Assembly: GCF_030272615.1 (NCBI RefSeq)
Contig: NC_081405.1
Span: forward strand, 651,518,920 to 651,582,919
Length of the DNA: 64,000 bases
Source: Cryptomeria japonica
Lineage: Eukaryota; Streptophyta; Pinopsida; Cupressales; Cupressaceae
Direction: 5' to 3'
This document shows, one piece after another, positions 32,690 to 45,050 of the stretch (position 1 is its first letter; every line of letters starts with the position of its first letter). The notes beneath the pieces were generated by a model that saw nothing but the letters and a program-made list of their open reading frames with translations, searched no databases and was not told where the DNA came from. Made by a program: the position numbers and the translations under genes.

Positions 32690-33538
32690 TATATACATGA
32701 TTGAAAGAAGTAAAGCAACCAATAATCCAATCACATAAATGAGAATCATAACACACAGAATTATACGTGGAAAACCTCAAAGAGGAAAAATCATGGTGGG
32801 ATTTGTGACCCACAATATTAATCCACTGGCCATATAAAGAGATATTACAAAAATAAGGGGTTTGCACTTGCAGGAAGGCTTATAGCCTAGAGCACACTAC
32901 TCAATCACAAATGGAGCCTCACTAATGACATATAATTCTAGACTAAAATTCAGAGAAGTGTTGAACTGCTAAGATAACATCTCCTATGCCAGAATACAGT
33001 TTTGGTTTAAGCTTTGTTTGTTTCGGTCAAAAATCCTAAACCCTTTAGTAGAATAACCCTTACATAAATATCCTCAAATACATAATCTCTTTGATATATT
33101 TCACATTATATCACATTCACATATCCATCACCATCTGTGTCCTCTCTCATTCATCATAATATATAAAAATGATCTAATCCAACTGACCTATATACCCTAT
33201 ACAACTTATCATGCCTTATGTCAACTTACAAAGATTATTACAATATCAAATTACCTGTCGGCTAGATAACATAAATACATGAATATAAAAAAAAGTTGCT
33301 GATGCCGGATCCAAGAGATGTCAGCCTCCAATATTGATAACCATATTCTTAACCATGTCGGCCTACATTGCCGGTAACCAAAGAAATCCTTCTATCCTGC
33401 CGGTGCCGAAGTCGGTGTAGTGTTTGTAAAGTGCCTGTCGGTACACAACTAAACCAAAACATGAAGTTGGAAGAAGATACCATGTTCCCATCAATGACAA
33501 CATAGTGAAACTAGCCAATTGAGTGTCAATTGCCAACA

Positions 33539-35569
33539 AAAGACACTCAACTACTCCCCACTTCGTAGGATTAAGAGGAACTCTTGAAACAAGCATAAGA
33601 GAAAGAGAAAGAGGAGAATGATAATAAAGAATAGGAAATAGTTGAACAAATAGATGAATAACAAGAGGCCATGGAAGAATGAGAAGAGGGGAAAGATGAC
33701 TTATCTAGGCTGCCTCTACAAGATAATTTCCCTAAAGGCCAAGAACAACCAGGACTTCATGTGGAGGAGCAGGCACAAAAGGAACAAGAACAAGGTAAGA
33801 AAATCTATGTGATGATTTCCCAAGTCTCTACTAGAGGAAATCAAGAAGATATTAATGTCCTTCAGTAGCTAAAATTCAACTTTGAGAAGAAGAGAAAGGT
33901 TATTTTCCCTAAGGTAACCCTTCAAGATATAATGATCAATGTTCCTAGAAAGAATAAGAAGGCCATAAATTTGCATCATATGTCTAGGAATGAGTCAGGT
34001 GAAGTCATGATAAGCATGTAAACTCTTGCACCTGACAAGGAAAGTGAAGAACTAGCTCCAACTTATTATCAAGTTACCTAGGTGACTTTACAGATCAAAT
34101 GGGGACAAATTGTTACTTTGGATGCTGCCACAACCACAATTAAGACAAGGATTGAAAGGGAACATAAATCTAAACAAGAGGCAAATGCTAAATTAACACA
34201 ATATGGGCAAGTCCTTATGGATTTGGCAACTCCTTTGGGCTTCATATCTAGAGATGTGGAGCCATCACGAACACTACCTCATGCAAAGATTAAATAATTG
34301 TATACCATGAATGATAAGGTGTCAACTATGGACTCTTGGGTCAATGATCAGTTAAATAAGGTAAAGTTGTTCTTCCAAGAAACTATGGAAATATATGAAG
34401 ATGCATGTTCTATAGAAGCTATGATGATTTCTCTCTCCACTAAATGGGTTACATAGTCCCAAGGGTATAAAAAGAAGATTCTTATACTAAAGAATATTAA
34501 GGGTCTTGGAGAGGAGACAATGAAGAAATGAGACTTTCTTGGAGGTGAAGATTTTGCTATTCTTCAAGTATGTATTTATAAGTTGGAATTTAAAAGAGAT
34601 ATAAAAGAGAAATATAGAATAGAGGTATTAAAAAGACATCCTTCCTTACTAGCAACATTAAAGGAATGCGAGGAAAATGTGGTCAAGATGCTTGGAGAAC
34701 GTGTGTTCACAAGTACATGGGATGGCTTAATCATTGAGGATTCAATACTTATATAATGGGATAGATATATTGAAGAGAAGTTATCTTTGGAGGTTAAGTT
34801 TGATAAAGTGTTCATGGATAGATATGCATACCTTATCTTGAAGTCCTACTAGGGAGCCAAAGCAGTGGATGACTTGATAGAAAATATGGAAGAATTAAGG
34901 GAAATAGTCAAGATCTTCAAATTATAGATAGAATGGGTCCCAGGTCCACTCCAATCCTCCATCGACTATTGTCTGATCAACTACAAGATTTTTCAGAAGA
35001 AGAACAAGTAATGGTAAGATAGATATGGGATATGCAATTTTGATTTTGTCACAAAAGAAGGCATATTGATGCATGTTGGCGTAAAGAGAAGAGATCAAAG
35101 GGAAAATTTCCATTTTTGAATGTCTAGTTTCAATAATAGTCTTCCTCGATATGCATGAGCCTACAATGCCTAAGATGAAAAGACTCGCTTAGAAGGAGGA
35201 GTGCAACAATCAGTGGTAGCTCATGGTATTACCTTTTGAGTAGTTAACTTAGTCTCAAGACCAATGAACCATGTGTTAACTATGTCTATTTTAGGAAATA
35301 AAAGGGTTTTGGCAAGATCTATCTTGAGTATTAGGATCATGAATCCTATAAATGTAAATTTTTAGTCCATTGTTAGGGTCCACAAATTGATGATTTGAGC
35401 CCAAGAACTAGAAATATTTTTATTACTTTCATGTATTTTCTTTGATTGTGGAGGAGATTTGTAGATAGTTGTAGATTTGTAGTGTCAGTGATTCTTGATG
35501 CTTTCCGAATCAGTAAAAATAATTTTTGGATCACAAATCATATGAATCCCGCTATTTGAAATTGGTATT
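33539..35569 (+). pseudogene. Decayed charged ORF, possible relative of the ORF2 family
   Basis: From about 33660 to 35000 short plus-strand frames separated by stops give a protein-like, Glu/Lys-rich composition. Examples are NFEKKRKVIFPKVTLQDIMI, TRIEREHKSKQEANAKLTQY and PSLLATLKECEENVVKMLGE. Amphipathic charged segments of this type resemble the retroelement ORF2 remnants at 24 and 59 kb. No aligned motif is decisive, and LTRs for it are not visible. 35000-35569 shows nothing recognisable. Confidence 0.35.
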
Positions 35570-36743
35570 TGTATACACCTAAAAATGGGCTGAAGATAAT
35601 TAATTAAATAAGCAATTATTTAATTAATCTCCCTCCCTATATTAATTGAATTCACTAAGAAATTTGATTAAAATCCCCCTTTCATCTACTTATTAATAAA
35701 TCTAAGGATTTATTTAATAGGTTCATTTCATAAACCCCTTTAATTAATTAATTCCACTCATCAAATTCATCATCAAATTCATTTCTTCTAAACCCCTAAT
35801 TAATTAAAACAAATCAATTTATGAGTTGTTGAGATTAATTAACCTTTTCCTATTATTTGAATTTTTAAATTCAAATTCTCCTAACTTCTAACCACCTAAC
35901 CTAACCCCTTCTAAACCTAACTCATTCCATCTAACCCCGGGTTTAATTAACCATCCTAGCTTGCACATCCTAACCACCATGTCCCCTTTCCTTGAACACT
36001 TTGCCCTCTCATGAGCAAAGCTTTGTGACACTTGTCACTAAGTGTTCCCTTTCATCTAACCTATTCTAGAAGCTTCTTGACACTTGTCACCATGGAGATG
36101 ACATTGTCCCCTTTCATCCAACCTCTTCTAGAAGCTTCTTGACACTTGTCACCATAGAGATGACAAATGTTCCCTTTAATCCAACCCCTTTGCAAATCAC
36201 CTCCAATTTAACCATTGATATCTTCAAATCAATCTTGACTATTGATTCCTGCCACCTCACCCCTAGCCTTGGAAATCCTATAAATAGACCCCATTTTGGA
36301 GCACAAAGGATCCATCCTGAATCCCATCTCATTTACATTCAAACATTGTTACCATAGGCATATGCATTCTTAGTTTATCATTTTAGCATTGTTATCATGT
36401 TCAATTTTAGCTTAAATCTAGCTTATTTTCTAGCATAATCATGGAATCATGTAGCTTAATCATTATCATTGCTAGCTTAAATGCATCATTTATCATTTAA
36501 ATCCTCCATTTAAGTGTATTCAAGTCACTAGAATTTGCATGACCGGATCTGAGAGCAAAAATCATACTCACATTTATTAGGAGCCGATAGATCGCCTAGC
36601 TATGGTTTTATCTTTCTTTGCTTTAAATTCATTAACCATGCTTGTAATGATCTATTGAGTGTTTGTGCTATAGGAACATGTATACACTTCATAGGCACAA
36701 CAATATTCTTTTATGATTTAATATCTTCCCTTGTTATGGGTAG
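35570..36743 (+). mobile_element. Probable Gypsy LTR, interrupted
   Basis: Begins TGTATACACCTAAAAATG, the typical start of plant Gypsy LTRs. It is rich in TTAATTAATT and has a TATA-like CCTATAAATAGACCCC at 36277, with transcript-like sequence after it. A 62-bp tandem duplication (TTCTAGAAGCTTCTTGACAC at 36064 and 36126) lies inside. The right end is uncertain because another element inserted at 36744. The host sequence would continue at 41850-41996 and 56465-56580. Confidence 0.5.
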
Positions 36744-37224
36744 TGTTGGTGTAAATAATTATTCATCTTGGATATAATTACACTTTACTTAAGTTTACTT
36801 AGGAAATGCATTTCATAGTAGTTTGGGCATGAGACACTTGGGTGTTTATGTCACATTGGGATAGTGTGTGTAGGAGAATTTCCACCTTTTATGGTGTTGA
36901 TCTTGTTACTACTCTATCATATCTACTTATTGTAGAGTGATAATTCCACCTTCGATGGGTGATCCACCTCATGTGGAATATTTTATTGTTTCTCCTACCT
37001 ACCACACCTATTTGCTACCTACCCTTGTTTCTTATTGAGCCACATGTCATGTTTGTGTGCTCACATATCCATATAACCTTACTTATATAAGTAGGCTCAT
37101 CTATATTGTATGAACAACAATTGATCATTCATCTATCGACGAGAATACAGTTTATTCTTATCCTATATTTTGTGTCTCTATTTTGTAGTTTTCATTGAGC
37201 TCTTGATCTTAGCAAAATCTCACA
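36744..37224 (+). repeat. 5' LTR (481 bp)
   Basis: TGTTGG at 36744 to CTCACA at 37224, directly followed by the PBS. TATATAAGTAGGC near 37085 is TATA-like. Confidence 0.85.
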
Positions 37225-37236
37225 TGGTATCAAAGC
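37225..37236 (+). promoter_or_regulatory. Primer binding site
   Basis: TGGTATCAAAGC, tRNA-Met type, adjoining the LTR. Confidence 0.85.
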
Positions 37237-38900
37237 CATTAGAGCATCATTGATTCATCTTTGAGAGGCATTATTGCGATGTCCAGAGGAAAATCTGAGG
37301 AGAAGCATTTTTTGGAGGCGTCCTAGACCAAATCCGTCATCGCCATTGTGTCTGGGTGGCCATTTCCATGAATTTTGAGTATAAATTTGGCCTATTTTGG
37401 TGAAAGTCAAATTTCGGGCTTGGAGAAAAATTTTGCCCAATTTGGGCGATACGGTATGGATTTTGAAATTTTAAAAAATAAATAAATTATTTTTTGTAAA
37501 AAAACAAATCCATAGAAAAAAAAATTGATTGAATTTTTTTTTGAAAAGTTTTCAAGAAAAAAAAAATCAAATTTTTTTTATTTTATTTTTTGGGGGGTCT
37601 CATGACCAACCCCCCACCGTACTACGTACTCTATTGCTTTCAATTTGCAGGCCTCATCATACCTCCCATCATTGACATTTCCTAGGCTATCGATGACTTG
37701 CATCGGCGACCTGCATTTCCACTTCCGTTCACATGCTGAGCACTCCCTCTGGTTGTTGTTGCACTACCTGGTGGCCCTGACTCCCTTTGATAGCCTCTTC
37801 CCATTGATCACCTCTCAGCAGCCACTTCCTCCTGGCACCCCCGCATCGCCCACTCTGGCGTTGACCTCGCCTGTCTGCTGACCATCTTTCCCAATGACTC
37901 TACTACTGTTGACATCCGATGTGAACCCTGCCACACAGTCACCCATGCGGGCGCCACATCACTGGTCCCTCTTGTCCAGTCCCACCATTGCACCACGTGG
38001 AAGCTCAATCACCTCCCAGGTGCCACATCAATAGACACATCAGACCTATCTGTATGCCACTTCATCTCACCACGTGCCATCCCAATCATCGGATTCCATA
38101 CGGACACGTCAATAGATTCAACCAATCATTTTGTGCCACGTGTTAGTCCGTTCGGTACGGACGCCCAATCAGCAGGGGAGGCGAAGTTTTTGTGATGGCT
38201 AGATGGCCATCAAATTTAGGCTCACAATTTTCTGACGTCATCATTTTTTTGAAAATTTGGCAGGCTCCCTCCATTAAGCTTTTTGATTTTGCAGTTCAAC
38301 TTCAAATGGCCATATCTTGCTCATTTTTGATTATGCTCATTTTTGTTCCCTTTTTGGTGCAATTTTTTTTGAAATGAGCTAGAATTTCGTGTACTTTCTT
38401 GTGGTAGAATTATTTTCTTATTTTGATGGACAAATTTTTCAGAAATCGCAGTTTTTTGGTGACTGTACCTGTCCATTCCCTGGTTCTACAAATTTTGGAA
38501 TTTCGTTTGGGATCATACGAACTCCTTTTTAGGTGCCATTTTTTTTTGAAAGTGCATAATGTTTTGTCTACTCTGATAATATGCTATCAGTTTGCAGTGA
38601 TTTTGGGTAGAAATTTTACTTTTAGCATATGGTCTTTTTTGGCCAATTTGGCACTTATATTGCATAGATCTATCTTGCTGGTCTTTTGCATTGTAGTTCT
38701 CAGCCTATTGGGGCAGTTGTAAAACAAAATTAGAATTCCACCTTGCCATTGTTTGCAAGTGGCCTATTGTACATGCACTACATATAAAGTTCCAAAATCA
38801 TCATTTTGGGGGGGGGGGGTACTTTGATTGATTGAATTTGGGGGGGTGTCTTTTGTGCTTTTGTGCTTTTGTGCTCTTGTGTTCCTTCCATTTTGGTGCT
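37237..38900 (+). other. Leader of the plus-strand gag-only element
   Basis: AT-rich start, a G-run GGGGGGTCTC near 37592, a C-rich core (about 37600-38160), the hairpin sequence at 38146-38162 and a T-rich 3' part ending in a G-run at 38810-38819. No gene. It parallels 30509-32101 at its ends. Confidence 0.6.
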
Positions 38901-41290
38901 ATGGGTTCTCCTAAGTTTCCTCTCTTAACTCTTCATAATTATGCTACTTGGAAAATTGATGCATGGAGTAAACTTATGGAAAAATGACTAACTCATTATA
39001 TTGATGGAACTATTGTCTCTCCCACTAATCCTAAGGCTGATCCTATTGGTCACTTTGAATGGATCACTAACAATATAATGACAATTGGTACCTTAAGAAA
39101 TTATGTATCAAAGGATCTCATTTTTCATATTGAGAAATGTACTCTAATCAAGGATGCTTGGAAAAAGTTTCAAGACTTGTATGGTCAAGTTGATGAGATT
39201 AGGGGATATCAGATTGATAGTGATCTCACCATGTTAGATCCCAAGAACTTTGATACTATACAAGGCTATGTCACTAAGGCAAAAGAGTTGAGGGCATAAC
39301 TCAAGGATTGTAGCATTGATAAGAAGGATACTCAATTGATTTTCAATTTGATGAGAAAACTTCCACAAGAATATGCAACATTTGTTTCTAGTTTTGAAAC
39401 CCATAGGATGACAATGGGTTCAAGCTACACAATGCCTACATTTGATGCTTTCACTGAAATATTGATGATGGAACAAACTAAGTTGATAAGCATGTGCATT
39501 CTTAAGACTTCTAAGTCTCAAGAATTATTGGAAACTCAAGGGACAAAGGAAATCAAGGAAAGGACAACTCAAACAAGAAGAAATGGAAATCAAAGCCTAA
39601 GGACAAAGCATCACCTTCTCCACAATAAGGAGATTCATCTTCTTCCAAGAGGAAACAATTCAGCAAAGAGGGAGAGACCTATTTGTGCCTATTATAAAAA
39701 GTTTGGTCATGAGGAGTGTCGTTGCCATTCTAAGAATATTGATGAGTTTACACATATCCTCAAAAAGCATAGCATTGATTTGCCTAATGTCTACAAGAAG
39801 GATGATTCATCAACTTCCACTTCCTCACATTCAAAAGGGAAAGGAAAAGCATTCATGGCTTCTACAAGTGGGAAGACTCACTTTTTTGAGACAAGAAAAG
39901 GAAAATCTCTTTGTCCTACTACAAGTCACGATTCAGGGAGATTGCTTCTAGATTCAGAGGCTTCTCATCATATGACATCTTTGCAGTCTATGTTCTCTTC
40001 ATTTGAGCCTTGCACCATGCCACAGATTTTGATGGACAATTATACATACATGGATGTGATTGGGAAATGATCTATTTCCATTGGGGATAATTCCTTCAAT
40101 GATGTGTTGTGTGTACCCCATATGATGAATAATCTCCTTTCCATCTATCAAATCACACATGGTGCAACTAAGAGAATTGTGGAGTTGACACCTGAGTCAG
40201 TTTTCATTAGAGACTTGGAGACTAGAGCTATCATTGCGACTGGGGTGGTTGATCATACATCTCGGTTATACTCCTTTTTAGATTTTGTTGATGAGGATAA
40301 TTTCACATATGATGATTCTACACATGATGATCACACTTCTTGTGATGATTCAGATTTTGATCAAGAGAACTTTGGGTACTTGAACTTGGGGATTCTCACA
40401 TGTGACCCCATTCTTGAGCCTTGTGTTTCATATCCTCTTATTAATATCACATCACCTATTGCACTTGATGATGTGGATAGTGCGACCGTTTTGCCTTCAT
40501 GTGATTTAGTGCAACATGATATTCATTGTTTTCTAGCTTCAGATTCATGGGATGAGTACTTGACAGACATTGTAGGTTTGTTTATGGAATCCTACATTGG
40601 AGATTTGGGAGATATCATTGATGGTATTCATATTCTCTTTGATGAAGATGATCCTTCTTCAATTGTTGCGAGGGAAGACTCTGACCCTCTTGTTCATTCT
40701 CTACATGCTCATTCTTTTGAGGTTGATATGATTGTGGATACTTATGTACAACAGTTGGAGGAGGTCTCTTTATGTTTATAGGAGACATGTGAGTCTTTGG
40801 ATATTGTTCTACATTCTTCTCCACTAGATCTTGGAGTGCCTTTTTTTAGTAGTGTGGAGCAGTTTACCACCTTTGGAGGGGGTATCTTTCAACATTGACA
40901 TGGGGACACTTGAGCAGTTTTTTCAAAGACTTCATTCATCATGAGTTTTTATCATACATCTTCCATTCATGATTGGGGAGATTTCATGGCTACACCTTTG
41001 GTTTTATTTCTTCCTAAGGGGAGTAATGTTGTTTGATGTTCATGGAGTAGTTTCTTCATTCATTCTTGAGCTTCTATCATTGGTGCAAATTCTAGATTGA
41101 GGGGGGGATACCTAGCTTCTCTTCTTCTCTCATATGGGGGGGACTTTTTCCTCACATACTTCTATGAGAGTTCTCTTGTATGTTTTTCAACTCTCTTTTG
41201 GGGGAGGGTTTTTTATCTCTTTCCCTGCTTTGTGAGAGATTTCATTGCATTAGTTTGCATGTATTTGCATTTGTACATGGGCACCTAACA
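38901..41290 (+). pseudogene. Gag-protease plus acidic extension, broken
   Basis: Starts MGSPKFPLLTLHNYATWK at 38901. Stops interrupt at LMEK (TGA), KELRA (39297, TAA), DVIGK (40068, TGA) and VSLCL (40779, TAG), and there is at least one frameshift after the MCILKTSKSQ region. Two key sites are lost: the zinc knuckle reads CAYYKKFGHEECRC and the protease motif LLDSEASHHM (Gly to Glu). The acidic tail is preserved and continues through the position that is UAG in the 28.8-kb copy, showing the ancestral protein was longer. Remnants of the C-terminal end are seen to about 41290 (LLLSYGGDFFLTYF). Confidence 0.8.
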
Positions 41291-41338
41291 TGGCCTCATA
41301 GTCGGGACCCATCTTGCATTACTTAGTTGCATTGTAGA

Positions 41339-41375
41339 CTTAAGTGCACTCCCCTAAGTTGCACTTAAGGGGGGG
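41339..41375 (+). promoter_or_regulatory. Hairpin plus polypurine tract before the 3' LTR
   Basis: CTTAAGTGCA (41339-41348), an 11-base loop, TGCACTTAAG (41360-41369), then AAGGGGGGG up to the LTR at 41376. A matching 9-bp-stem, 11-base-loop hairpin lies next to the PPT of the other copy (27953-27981). Confidence 0.7.
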
Positions 41376-41849
41376 TGTTGGTGTAAATAATTATTCATCT
41401 TGGATATAATTACACTTTACTTAATTTTACTTAGGAAATGCATTTCATAGTAGTTTGGGTATGAGACACTTGGGTGTTTGTGCACATTGGGATAGTGTGT
41501 GTAGGAGAATTTCCACCTTTTCTGGTGTTGATCTTGTTACTACTCTATCATATCCACTTATTGTGGAGTGATAATTCCACCTTCGGTGGGTGATCCACCT
41601 CATGTGGAATATTTTATTGTTTCTCCTACCTACCACACCTATTTCCTACCTACCTTTGTTTCTTATTGAGCCACATGTCATGTTTGTCTACTCACATATC
41701 CATATAGACTTGCCTATATAAGCAGGCTCATCTACATTGTATGAGCAACAATTGATCATTTATCTATTGATGAGAATACAGTTTATTCTTGTCCTATATT
41801 TTATCTCTCTATTTTGTAATTTTCATTAAGCTCTTGATCTTGGCAAAAT
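41376..41849 (+). repeat. 3' LTR, missing its terminal bases
   Basis: Matches the 5' LTR through CTTGGCAAAAT but then runs into GGTAATGG, lacking the final CTCACA or CCAACA. Confidence 0.75.
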
Positions 41850-41996
41850 GGTAATGGCGTATGAGGATAAATGAATTGTGTGAAAAATTTGTTCTAGGGA
41901 ATCTCACTCTATTTGCATGTGAATTGATAATATTGCATGTTAATAGGAAACTGTGTTTTATGCTATCTTGAATGTTGTTGGTAAATGAAGAGGGAA

Positions 41997-43036
41997 AAAT
42001 AGATTTGAAAGGTAAATTGATCAAAACATAACGAAATAAACTGATGAAGTGAAGGTGCCCCTTGATAATGCTCCACTTGATGTGCTCCTTTGATTGCTGG
42101 ATGTGGATGGCTCTCCAATATTGTGCACAAATGATTATGATGAATGATAAGGATGAGATGATCAAGTTGCCAAGATGATTTCCTGGGCTCAAAAGGGCAG
42201 CAGAAGCTTACTGGATTTCATGATGTTTTTGAATGAAGGGATGGAACCCTATTTTATAGGAAGAGGGGAGGAAAATGAATGGCTAGGATGAATTCTAGAT
42301 GAAGGGCTAAGATTTACTTGTAAGCTCACACAAGGTCCAAGAGAGGGTGCGGAGACCAAGAAATATACCTTAAAGGCATTTCGTATCTCCACACTCTACA
42401 AGATGCATTGGAGGAATTAAAAATTCTCCAAAAATGGATATTATGGGGATTAGAAGAATAAAAAGGAATTAAAAATTCCTTGGGAGAGGGAAATGCCTAG
42501 AGGAATGTGAGATTTTGAAAATCTTACATTCATCTTGAAAAAGAACATTTAAAGCTAGTGGCTGGATGAAAGGACAAAGAGTTGACTTTGTGGCTAATCA
42601 TGATGATTAGCCATTAACGACTCATTAGGAGGGGGATTAGAGGAAATGTTAGGTGGGATTTATATTTGTAGGAGAATTTGACTAGGAGAGAGAATGAGCG
42701 GAGGGAATAAAAAATTAGAAGAATAATGTTAAGTGAGTTTAGGGAGTTTCTAGACGAATTTATTAGGTTAATGATGAATTAAGAAGATGATTTGTAGGAA
42801 TCATGTAGGTTAACTAATTAATTGAAATTAATTAGCTAAGAGGAAGATTTGTGAGGATTTGATTTTTTAGAAGAATAAAGAAAGGGATTGATTTATTAAA
42901 TCAATCAATCATATGCTATAGTGACAATATTAATTATATTTAATTAATATTGAGAAGAATTTTAATTAACATAATTAATTAATTAATTATGTGAGGAATT
43001 AAAAATAATCAAAATAATTATTTTTAAGTGTCTACA
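41997..43036 (-). repeat. 3' LTR of the Gypsy element
   Basis: Minus strand begins TGTAGACACTTAAAAATAAT at 43036, right after the PPT (CTTCAAAGAGGGGCAAAA, 43037-43054), and ends …CCCTCTTCA at 41997. Confidence 0.85.
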
Positions 43037-43254
43037 TTTTGCCCCTCTTTGAAGTGAGGTGTGATGACGCATTGATTCAAAGAATAATCTTGTTTTGATG
43101 TTGATATTGGTTTGATAGGATGCCCCGACTCTTGATTGATAGATTACTGTATGGTGATGCCCCCTCGAGAGATCAATTGAGGTATTTGATCTTTGGAGTT
43201 TTGTGAAATTGATATCCTGATAGATTTGATTTGATTCGATTGATAAGATCTAGA

Positions 43255-43940
43255 TTCAGTCTAGTTTCAGGAAGAATTTATCCTGTATAAGACAAAGATG
43301 ATCAAAGTGTCTGGTTTTAGGAAGGATTCGTCCTGTATAAGACATGATTGATCACAACGTCTGGTTTTAGGAATGATTCATCCTGTATAAGACATGATAA
43401 GAGTGTCTGGTTTCAGGAAGGATTCATCCTGTATAAGACATGATAAGAGCATCTAGTTTCAGGAAGGATTCATCCTGTATAAGACATGATTGATCACAAT
43501 GTCTGGTTTCAAGAAGGATTCATCTTGTATAAGACATGATCAATCACAACGAACATCTAGTTTCAGGAAGGATTCATCCTATATAAGACATGATTAGAGC
43601 GTCTGGTTTCAGGAAGGATTCATCCTGTATAAGACATGATCAGATCATCTGGTTTCAGGAAGGATTCATCCTGTATAAGACATGATCAGATCACAACGTC
43701 TGGTTTCAGGAAGGATTCATCCTGTATAAGACATGATCAGATCACAACGTCTGGTTTCAGGAAGGATACATCCTGTATAAGACATGATCGATCACAACGT
43801 CTAGTTTCAGGAAGGATTCATCCTGTATAAGACATGATCAGATCACAACGTCTGGCTTGAGGAAGGATTCATCTTGTATAAGACATGATCAGATCACAAC
43901 ATCTAGTTTCAGGAGGGATACATCCTGTATAAGACATGAA
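43255..43940. repeat. Minisatellite in the 3' region of the Gypsy element
   Basis: About 14 units of 41-58 bp built on TCTGGTTTCAGGAAGGATTC and CCTGTATAAGACATGAT, with optional CAGATCACAAC spacers. Tandem repeats between pol and the 3' LTR are known for Ogre/Tat elements. The ORF at 43636-43830 only reflects the repeat. Confidence 0.9.
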
Positions 43941-45050
43941 TCAGAATCAGAATTGATTATGTGAGGAAAAAAAAAGAAAAATAGAGGAAGAAAAATTAGG
44001 GTGGAAGGGATAAATGAGGAAGATATATGAAGTAGTCGTGAGGTATTTGGAAAGAAGAATAAGAGATGCGAGACTGCAGAGTAAAATGGGGGCAATTGAG
44101 AACTCCATGGGATTATTGAGTTTAGGATTTGATAGAATGATGGTGATATTTTGTGCACAATAAATGTGGAGAGACAACCTAGTTTGATGTTGCCCTGAGT
44201 AACTTGCACCACTGATTATAGAAATTATGATGCCATGAGAAACCCAGGGCGTGGACTAACTCTACAGACAAATGGGAATCTCTTGCACACAACAATGCAA
44301 GTGTTAAGAAACACTAATACAAAGTTGTGGGTTCGTGCAAGGAAACCCTCAAACACACCGATACCTCTTGTACACGAGAAGGTAAGTGTTAATAAACACT
44401 AGTACCAGGTCACCGGTTTATACAAGAAGGATCCAAAACATACCATACTATGAAATATGCCCTAGTATGCACCTATCATAACTGGATATGGAAGAACCCA
44501 GGCAGTCGTAAGTAGTGGCATTCGTAGGGCAAAAGATGCAAGCCTATATGAAAATATCTAACAAAATCTAACAAGTCTCTTCCTTGCGACCAAATGATAC
44601 CTCTTGCCAAGACTAGAATTGGGATGGACTTGGGATCGTTTCTCAAGATTTCTTGAAGCTTATACAGAGGCATAAAAGCTTAGTTTCACTGGAACATTTC
44701 TTGTTCATGACTTAGGTGAAGAATCATCATCATACGCATGTTTTATTGGGAGGCGGAAAAGAAGGAATGTTGTGCATGGGTGGGCTGGATGGCAGATGAT
44801 TTGTAGTATCGACATGATAGACAGTGGATCCGGTTATTTACCTTGGCGCCTGCATAGAGGTTTTCACCAAGATACTTGCCCATAGCGCCACAAATTGTTT
44901 TTCTTTCTTTTTCTTTCTTTTTTCTTTTTTTTCTTAATTTTTTTTGTATCATAAGGTGCTTGTTTGCTAGGTTTGCACCAAAGTGACAATTTTTTCAGGA
45001 TTTTTTTTTTCATTTTTTATTTTTTTTGACAATTTAAGACTTTCTGAGGA
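43941..45050 (-). other. Non-coding 3' region of the Gypsy element
   Basis: Between pol and the minisatellite. It contains A/T homopolymer runs (44890-45030) and CACTAATAC-type repeats (44300-44410). Predicted ORFs lack features. Confidence 0.6.

Larger units (their letters stand above)
27355..33538 (-). mobile_element. 5' LTR of the non-autonomous element, split by a nested insertion
   Basis: On the minus strand the LTR begins TGTTGGCAATTGACACTC at 33538, includes TTGTCATTGATGGGAACATG and GTTTTCCACGT (about 32766), and ends CTCTCAGTCTTATTAGATTCCAACA at 27355. The two pieces (27355-27465 and 32695-33538) total about 955 bp. They are interrupted by the element at 27466-32689, which duplicated TATAT. 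Confidence 0.75.
36744..41849 (+). mobile_element. Second gag-protease-only LTR element, decayed
   Basis: 5' LTR 36744-37224 (TGTTGGTGTAAAT…TCTCACA), PBS TGGTATCAAAGC 37225-37236, leader, broken gag-protease frame, hairpin and PPT (41339-41375), 3' LTR 41376 to about 41849 lacking its last few bases. Flanks GGTAG/GGTAA suggest the target duplication. It has normal direct LTRs, unlike its relative at 27.5-32.7 kb, and like it has no room for pol: the LTR-to-LTR interval is filled by gag-protease and its acidic extension. Confidence 0.85.

Noticed and set aside
43255-43940. CRISPR-like appearance of regular repeats and spacers
   Set aside because: Spacers are themselves repeated and variable in length, no cas genes, and the locus lies inside a plant Gypsy element.
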